DNA from: Proales similis
Taxonomy: Eukaryota > Rotifera > Eurotatoria > Ploima > Proalidae
Assembly: GCA_019059635.1 (NCBI GenBank)
Contig: JAGVRJ010000009.1
Location: forward strand, 62,001-126,000
DNA: 64,000 nucleotides
Direction of reading: 5' to 3'
In this document: positions 57,434 through 64,000 of the stretch, piece after piece
Layout of the letters: each line of letters begins with the position of its first letter
How positions within the stretch are numbered: the stretch's first letter is position 1
Made by a program: the position numbers and the translations under genes
The notes under the pieces: model-generated
Told to the model about the DNA's origin: nothing
Seen by the model: the letters and a program-made list of their open reading frames with translations, nothing else
Database searches by the model: none

Positions 57434-60016
57434 CTAGAGCTCGTGCATTAGAAACGACTTTTTAATTTCGGTCGAGCTAATGAAATTCTCATAAATTTGA
57501 CATTGACCTCTAAATATGCGTTTCTTTTTGCGAAACGTGGACGCGAGTATTTTTCGACTCACCGGTATGTATGAGTGCATTTCAATGGTGAACAAAAACA
57601 AGTAGCTTTTAGAGCTCACTTTGGGCGGTCTTTTATCATCGCCGAACATGGACTCACTTCCACTGTACTTGCGCATTTGCTGGTGTGTCGCCTCTTCGGT
57701 AACACTCATGAAATGATCGGTATTAAGGTCAAATTCTAGCGGTTTGCTGAACTTTTTCAGATTGTTCTCAAATTTACACTTGCGGCTTTTTATTATTTCG
57801 ATCTTTGCCATTCTATTTGACTGGCTGTGGCCGGATGAACTTTTTCTCATATCGCCGTCGGCATCGATAAGCAAATAAGTAAGCCGAGCCTTTATATGAT
57901 TGATCTCAATGAGTGGCTCTGTTCGAATGTCTTTTATGCTTATGGAGAGCACATGTCCACTCAAAGTCTGTTGAAGTTTCTCAATCGTGACCACAAGATC
58001 CGCTCTGATCACAGTTCGTTTCGTAGTGAGGTTATTCGCTTTTAGATTTAAGCCTGACAGTTTTTCTTTGCTGTTGCTGCGGGAGTCCTCGCCTTTTTTC
58101 TTAAATACTGTATCCATCTCAACGTATATGGAAGCTTGCGACTTGAGAGACGAGCTTCGATTTTCAAGTTTCTTGCGTTTAGAGAACAAATCTACTTCCA
58201 AGTTGCTCTTGAACAATACATCCAAATTAAAGCGATCGTTATTCCTGAGATTTTCGCTTGATGTTATTTCTAAGCCGGAATCGTCGTCCACGCCGAACGA
58301 GCTTTTTCTGTTCTGAAAGAACTTTAAATTTCCTTTGGAGCTGGCGCCCAGTGTATTTGAACGTCTCGGTCCAAAATCGAAGCCGTCTGGTTTTGATTTA
58401 CGTCGACCAAAAAGGTTGGAGAAGAATTTCCTTTTAAAATGGCTACGATTATCGTTTTGAGTTTCGAAATTGTTGGCCACATCACCAAACTGCTCTTTGG
58501 TATGAGTATAATCGTCGAACGCTTTGTCAATATCAAACTCCTCATCTTCTTCAGAACTCGATGAACTACTGCAGGCACGCTTTATCTCAGCTCGAATATG
58601 CAAGTCTTCAGCTGATCGCTTTAGGTTATCAAAATCTAATGCAGAACTTCGACATTTACTGTTCAATTTCATAGACCGTCTCTTGTGCACATCCACATCG
58701 ACTTGCAGGTGATTTGAATTTGTTCTCTCGCTTAATTTATAATCTTTGGCCTGCTCGTTAGACAATCTTTGGGTCGATCGGCATATTTGCTCACCAATAA
58801 GCTGTTGATTGTGCATGTCGTTTGATGAGTTACTTGAACTTTGGCGTGTTCTAGCTCTAACGGAACTTGGTGAGTGAATGTGAGGCGAATGAGCGCGAGA
58901 GGAGCCGCCTCGTTTCCGGCTGAAAACATTCGATCGATTGAAAAGCTTTCTCAAAGAAAACGCTCGATCCTCAGAATCATTATCGTAGTTATGCCGGCTC
59001 GAGCTTTTTGAGTTGCTTCGGTTTAGCATTGCTTTGAGATTTTCGAAGCGAGAAGATTCCTTGCGAATTTGACCCGCTGCTGCAGCCTCCTCTTGGCTTG
59101 ACAAACTGCGCAATAGAGAGTTTAATGTGACGAGAGTTTCGCTTTTGGATCTTTTTTCTTTCCGACAAGCAGCACCTTTGCCATTTAGTGCGTCATCCTG
59201 TTCGTCTAACTGCTGCATCAGCAGATTAATAAGATATTCTCGCTGGAGGCGTTCTTCTCTACTACTAGCATTTTCATCATCCGATTTAAGCTTTTCATAT
59301 TGCTCTGCGGGCTTTAAATTAGTGGCTGCTCTAACAGAAGCTGCTAAATTTCTGTTTATGTCTGTTGATGAGCGACTAGTCTGCCGACTCAAGCTATTAT
59401 CGACCCTGTCGCCATGATGAAGCAGCCATAGATTGCAATAGTTCTCTTTTGCCTTAAGCTGATCGTTCTCATTTGTTACCGGATGAAGGTTTAGCAAACC
59501 GTTTCTAAATAGCGTTTTGACAAATGAGCGAGGCTTGCTGCCACAGGTGCTTTGTGAATCACTAGCATCAAGCCAGCAAGAGCCTTCTACACTCTTCCTA
59601 TTTCCCGATCGGTCGGGAATCAGGTTTTCCATTGATGCGAAATTTTTCTGTCCTCTATTCGGGTTCAATCGATTTTCATTCTGCTCGATCTGGTTTATAT
59701 TAAGTAAGGAAGATTGCCGACTCCGGTTGGATACACTCAAATCGTTGCGATTATATGATGGATTGAGGCTGTCATCCCCGGCAAGGCTATGGCAGTCATA
59801 ATTGTCTAGTCAATAAGGGAAAGATAAAAAGACGGTCTTTATTAGACAAGAATTCATTCGCTACCTACCGCTTACGTCTGATTTGTTCGCACCGCCGACT
59901 GAGTCGAGTTTCGGCGGTAAGATGAAGATTGGTATTGAAGAAGGTGTTATAACTCGGGGATCGTTTGCACCTGGCTCCTGCCTCGATGAACGATTATACA
60001 ATTTGGATATGAGCAT
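57434..60016 (-). CDS. Large Ser/Arg/Asn-rich orphan protein
   Basis: Two exons. Exon 1 starts MLISKLYNRSSRQEPGANDP and reads to ANKSDVS; a phase-1 donor (AGCG|GTAGGT) and a 67-base intron join it to DNYDCHSLAGDDSLNPSYNR and then a single open frame of about 780 residues. Total about 850. Low complexity dominates: Ser/Arg runs, an acidic SSSSSSEEDEEFDID stretch, and repeated short basic motifs around Phe (SLRKLFNRSN, FFSNLFGRRKSK, VKTLFRNG), a pattern of phosphorylated scaffolds or membrane-binding proteins. The last 220 residues are more ordered (LVVTIEKLQQTLSGHVLSIS, IKARLTYLLIDADGD) and could be a folded domain. I do not recognise any family. Confidence 0.65.
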
Positions 60017-60488
60017 TACGACGTTTTCAAACCATTAGAGCGTCTTAATTCTGAATAAAGAGATGCCAAGTAAATGTCAAACTGTTAAAATCGATAACTT
60101 TCAGATTGTGCTATTTCACTCTCGCTCTCTACTTTTCACTCTATTTTTCCTCTTGTATTTTAGCTGAAACGCGCAAGCTTTAGGCTTGAGACTTGGTTTG
60201 AGAAAATTAATTTCCACAATTCATAATTCTCTTCCGCTATGACACATCCAGATCTGATTTTCAATCAAAAACCATCTAGACGGTTGGAAGTGTGTACTAA
60301 TATTGGCGTGAGCCGGTTTGCATGCCTATGTGTGAGTTTAGGAAATTAACCAACTCGCGATGACAAAAGAAAGCACGTCCAAACAAAAAATTTTAATGTG
60401 CCATCAGCGCTTAATTTTCAGCAAAACTGAGTAATGAAGGCTCAATTATTCTGTTGCGCTTCGATTGATTTTAATCTAGACCAGAGCT

Positions 60489-60838
60489 TCAGATTGGCGA
60501 TTTATTATCAAAAGCAAATCCATTTCCTCTTGAACGAGCTGCTGGCACTTGAATAATGCAAGCGTCATATCCGCTTTCAGCACCCATTAAGACATTTATT
60601 TGCTTTTTAGAATAAGCTGGCTCTGGAAAATATGAGACTCTCTATTGCTGAATTCATATCAAGACTTCTCATATTCCACCAAGCTATTCATTCGGCTTTT
60701 TTGCCGGCAAACGCAGAATGTTGGCTCATAGATTTTGTGGGAAATCCAACCTATCAGGCGTCCCATTTGTAATAGTGCGTTCTCGAATGTGTCATAGGTA
60801 ATAATTGAAATAAAAACTGTTACTCTTGACCATTTCAT
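60489..60838 (-). CDS. Putative small two-exon gene
   Basis: ATG at 60838 opens MKWSRVTVFISIITYDTFEN and LLQMGRLIGWISHKIYEPTF, with CVCRQKSRMNSL before a possible donor. A 38-base intron (short for this genome) leads in phase to RVSYFPEPAYSKKQINVLMG and ESGYDACIIQVPAARSRGNG, ending FDNKSPI-stop. About 100 residues. Residues 6-14 are hydrophobic but not a clear signal peptide. No family recognised. The plus strand here is less protein-like. It may instead be 5' exons of something longer. Confidence 0.3.
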
Positions 60839-61033
60839 CCTTTGTTTGCAAATACTCACAAAATAAAAAAGAATTTAAAAAGCAAATGATATCAAGAACG
60901 GACAAAGAAAGAGGCATTGATTTATGCACGCTCGGAAATTACAAGTGATGCGCATTAAAGCGTATTTGAGAATAACATAGCAAACAACAGCTCTAAATTG
61001 TTTAAGAAATTTGAATCAAGATTTCCTTCAAAA

Positions 61034-61822
61034 ATGAAAGTAATTGCTTTAATAAGCGGCGGAAAAGACAGTACATTTAACATGATGGAATGCATCAGAA
61101 ATGGACATGAAATAGTAGCCCTTTTGAATCTGCGCCCTCCGATCTCAGCTGATGGCCAAGGTCGCCACGAGTTAGACAGTTACATGTACCAGTCGGTAGG
61201 AAACGAAATAATTGATTTATACTCGGAGGCCATGGATTTGCCGCTCTATCGCGCATTCATTACCGGCTCGGTACTTAACACAGAGCTTGAGTACGAGCCA
61301 AGCGAAGAAGGCGATGAGGTTGAAGACCTTTATCGGCTTATAAAGCAGGCTAAGGAAGAGCTAGAAGACAAGCACTCGATTAAAATAGAAGGCGTATCTT
61401 CCGGCGCCATCTTATCGACATATCAGAAAAATCGAGTGGAAAATATTTGCAAGCGGCTAGGCATGACATCGCTCGCTTATTTATGGGCGCGAGAGCAAGC
61501 CAGCTTGCTGAGCAGCATGATTGACTCCGGCATAAATGCCATCCTCATCAAGGTGGCGTGTCAAGGACTCGAACCATCTAAGCATTTGGGCCAAACGATT
61601 GAAAAAATGAAACCCCATCTGATTGCAATCGCTGATAAATTTGGAGCAAACGTCTGCGGAGAAGGGGGCGAATACGAAACGCTCACGCTTGACTGTCCTC
61701 TGTTCAAAAAGCGAATAGTGATAGATGAATATGAGACGAAAATTCACTCGAACGACGCATTCGCTACCGTCGGTTACATGCTCTTAAAACGATTCCATTT
61801 AGAGCCAAAGACTGTTAATTAG
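61034..61822 (+). CDS. DPH6: Diphthine-ammonia ligase
   Basis: Catalyses the last step of diphthamide synthesis on elongation factor 2: ATP-dependent amidation of diphthine, in the cytosol. Intronless, 262 residues, close to the human 267. The PP-loop ATP pyrophosphatase motif ALISGGKDSTFNMM is at residues 4-17. Further family blocks: HEIVALLNLRP, LDSYMYQSVGNEII, EGVSSGAILSTYQKNRVENI, GMTSLAYLWAREQ, and GANVCGEGGEYETLTLDCPL. Start taken at ATG 61034 directly before VIALISGG; an upstream non-ATG codon in frame is ignored. Confidence 0.95.
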   Translation: MKVIALISGGKDSTFNMMECIRNGHEIVALLNLRPPISADGQGRHELDSYMYQSVGNEIIDLYSEAMDLPLYRAFITGSVLNTELEYEPSEEGDEVEDLYRLIKQAKEELEDKHSIKIEGVSSGAILSTYQKNRVENICKRLGMTSLAYLWAREQASLLSSMIDSGINAILIKVACQGLEPSKHLGQTIEKMKPHLIAIADKFGANVCGEGGEYETLTLDCPLFKKRIVIDEYETKIHSNDAFATVGYMLLKRFHLEPKTVN

Positions 61823-61909
61823 TATCAAGTGCTCAATAAATTCAGAGTCTCTCATTCATCTTTCATTTAAGCGTTACGCTCATCGACACTTAGTGCTTCG
61901 CTAAACCGT

Positions 61910-62200
61910 TCAATTTACAAATGGGAAGTGAATAATTGTGAGCAGCGGTTTATTATTAGTGAGCGCATCAAATACGGGTATTTGGTTCTTGTCTTGTTTG
62001 GCATGCACACCTGAAAAGGGCATAAAGAACACTTCGGCTTGGTGGAGAAAGGCTCTAATTCTGCTCGAATCAATGAAAGTCATTTCTTTCTTAATTATCA
62101 AGCGAGCACACGAGATGCTGCGCAAATTTGCGTGCAGTGACTTGATCACACAGATGCCTCCTGCTAAGGATTTTTTACTTTCAAGGTGCTGACGCAGTCG
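61910..62200 (-). CDS. Unidentified coding exon
   Basis: After an acceptor (AATATAG near 62205), a frame reads LRQRLRQHLESKKSLAGGIC, then SLHANLRSISCARLIIKKEM, FIDSSRIRAFLHQAEVFFMP and FDALTNNKPLLTIIHFPFVN to the stop at 61910: about 95 residues of convincing protein-like sequence with no internal Met start early enough to be the true N-terminus. A candidate upstream exon, FQLYEQAFHDVNPKAPLDPQ, lies at about 62270-62350 on the same strand; the joining intron is not certain. It converges on DPH6, whose stop is 87 bases away. An 84-codon frame on the plus strand across the same DNA is probably its shadow. Family not recognised. Confidence 0.4.
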   Translation of the reverse strand, partial: RLRQHLESKKSLAGGICVIKSLHANLRSISCARLIIKKEMTFIDSSRIRAFLHQAEVFFMPFSGVHAKQDKNQIPVFDALTNNKPLLTIIHFPFVN

Positions 62201-62406
62201 TTGACGTAGCTATATTCCTACCAACCTGAATAATTGCGTGTCGGAATATTTCAACAGCATTTTAATCACAAGGAGACAATGAGCTGCGGGTCGAGAGGCG
62301 CTTTTGGATTAACATCATGAAAAGCTTGCTCATACAATTGAAATTTTCCTCTCCTCTTTCGCCTCCGTAAGTGTGGCGGCTTAAAGTGAGAAAAAGATGG
62401 GAGGGA

Positions 62407-62421
62407 GAGAGAGAGAGAGAG
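62407..62421. repeat. (GA)n microsatellite
   Basis: A run of GA dinucleotides within a purine-rich stretch, just upstream of the coiled-coil gene. Confidence 0.7.
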
Positions 62422-62495
62422 CAATAGAGGAAATAATTAGCATAAGTTGGCGCGACTAACGAAATATAGCTTCTTGCCGAAATCAAGTAGTCAGA

Positions 62496-64000
62496 ATGGC
62501 TCAAAGAAAAAATTCTCTATCATCACTCGGCACTGGTGCTCGAGATAAAATTGCCCCGCAGCATAAGGACAAAGAAAATCCAGCTTTAGCGTCTTCTTGT
62601 TGCTCTGCATCAGGTCCCAAGACAAACACAAACAAATCAATATCGAGCACTCTACCTAAACCAAAGTTAAACACACTCTCTGGTCGATTGGAAAGTGGAA
62701 AAGGCTCCTCGCGAAACGAAGCAACAGTGCTTACGCAGATTGAGGTAATGTAAGAAAATCGTGAATTGAATCTCTGTGAATTTGAAAACAAACAAAATAA
62801 AACAGAATCGCTTACTAATGGTATTAAAATTTAGGATTTGCTGGCACGAAATCGGGAGCTCGAGGAGGAAAATAGCGTATTGAGGTAAATGCTTGCTCAG
62901 AAGGGCCGATGCCTTTCAATTTTTTCTCTTATTGAGTGAGAGAGATGCGTGATCAAGAGGAAGCTGCTTGCCGCTTGCAGAATTTCTTCTCATGCCAATC
63001 AGCCGCCGTCATTAGGTTTATGATTTCCTGCCAAAGCGATGAAGGAATGTTGCCGCTTTTAAAAATCTATTTTGATGTATGCATATTTGATTTAAAGAGA
63101 GCGGGCGAAGAAGCGATATGCTGGTTTTCTCGAATTACCAAGTGGCCCCGCATCAACTTGTTTGAAATAAAGCGGCAAAACACGCACACACAAATGAAGC
63201 CAATCGCGGAGGCGGAGGAAAAAATAGAAACACGATAAGACGGCAGCGAGTGGCATGGCTGTGGGAAAAAATGCAAATTCATATGAATCCTAAAAACTTG
63301 ATCCAAAAACGTTAATTTTGATTAGGGGTTTGATTCAAGAAGAGAAAGGAACTAATGACGTTGATGCTAGACGCGTTCTGATACTGAAATGTCAAGCTTA
63401 TCAGCTAGAGAAACAAGTAAAAATAAGCATAAATAAATCGAATTCGGCTGAATAAATTGAATCACCGATGCACTTAGATAAACGTAATGTCGTCGCTCTT
63501 GGTTTTCAGAAAGACCGCTCACACAGACGCAATACATGCGCTCACAACAATCTCAGACGCTCTTCGGTAAATTGATCACACATTTGCATTTACACGCGTC
63601 TATGCTTGCTGGCGAGGAAATGAGAGTGAAGAAAGCGGGCACCGACATTCGTCTCTGACACGAGCACTCTCGCTTGATGGGCGGAAATGGGTGTGAAACG
63701 AAACGGATTCGCGTCAGCCTGCCACCAACCTAGAATAGATTCTCACATCTTCTCTCTGCCATTAATTGAATGATTCAGAGTTCTAATAGATTCGACATAT
63801 TGCAAATGAAGAATAAAGATAGAAAAGGCCGAAAAAGGACAACATAAACAGATTGAAATTCAGCTCGAGGAGCTTAATTACTGGCTAGAAACTGCTGAAT
63901 CATCTCGATCTAAATTAGTTAAATCAGAAGTAGATGCAAAATGCACAATAATATGTGTCTAGTATTTAACACTGAATCTGCATGCTCTAGAACGAAGTTG
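62496..64000 (+). CDS. Coiled-coil protein, N-terminal part (3' end outside window)
   Basis: Exons 62496-62744, 62835-62884, 63812-63929 and 63991 onward. The first 80 residues are Ser/Lys-rich and disordered (MAQRKNSLSSLGTGARDKIA, SISSTLPKPKLNTLSGRLES). A coiled coil then begins: DLLARNRELEEENSVLR, spliced to IKIEKAEKGQHKQIEIQLEE and LNYWLETAESSRSKLVKSE. Splice phases agree at each join. The second intron, about 930 bases, is far longer than any other seen here and contains a 100-codon open frame (62936-63238) that I regard as spurious. A basic disordered head followed by a long coiled coil suggests a cytoskeletal, centrosomal or kinesin-14-like protein; the window ends before any diagnostic domain. 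Confidence 0.55.

Noticed and set aside
62936..63238. 100-codon plus-strand ORF between exons of the coiled-coil gene
   Set aside because: Starts from a non-ATG codon, lies inside an intron supported by matching splice phases, and resembles no family.

Overview
This is a nuclear chromosome window from a small-genome bilaterian animal, not a bacterium or virus. The genes are metazoan (NUP93, SMC6, PEX2, syntaxin-1, ARID2, SMARCB1, PSMC1, CUL1, LONP1, DPH6, DOLPP1, beta-tubulin, ABCG transporters, a DC-STAMP-domain protein). Most are split by very short GT-AG introns of about 45 to 65 bases, and coding density is high on both strands in an AT-rich background. I cannot assign a phylum. A micro-invertebrate with compact introns (for example a mite, rotifer or miniature annelid) fits; a vertebrate or insect of ordinary intron size does not.

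Layout. 0 to 9 kb: 3' half of SMC6 (+), an atonal-type bHLH factor (-), NUP93 (-), a secreted Sushi/LamG protein (-) and a syntaxin-1 homologue (-). 9 to 15 kb: PEX2 (+), a possible overlapping small ORF, two tandem Ly6/uPAR-fold GPI proteins (-), a strongly expressed-looking secreted protein (+), and a DOLPP1 dolichyl-diphosphatase gene (+) built of exons too short for simple ORF finding. 15 to 22 kb: a 6.8 kb stretch with no gene I can support. 22 to 29 kb: an NCS-type calcium sensor and a cluster of small intronless orphan genes whose proteins all start with an N-myristoylation signal, interleaved with an RNF141-like RING protein and an unknown protein. 29 to 41 kb: ARID2 (-), two divergent white-type ABCG transporter genes, and SMARCB1 (-); ARID2 and SMARCB1 are both subunits of the PBAF form of SWI/SNF. 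41 to 53 kb: proteasome ATPase Rpt2 (+), a secreted protein with a furin site (-), beta-tubulin (-), cullin 1 (-), an uncharacterised small protein (+) and a DCST-type RING membrane protein (-). 53 to 64 kb: mitochondrial Lon (+), a large Ser/Arg-rich orphan (-), a small putative gene (-), DPH6 (+), an unidentified coding exon (-), and the 5' end of a coiled-coil protein (+) running off the window.

Most genes are housekeeping neighbours with no operon logic; short divergent promoters are common (CUL1 and its small neighbour, the ABCG pair, SMARCB1 and PSMC1). The accessory content consists of secreted proteins and small lipid-anchored orphans, several with a TATA box at a near-constant distance from the start codon. 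Exon joins were worked out by hand from splice consensus, phase and family alignment recalled from general knowledge; no search was run.
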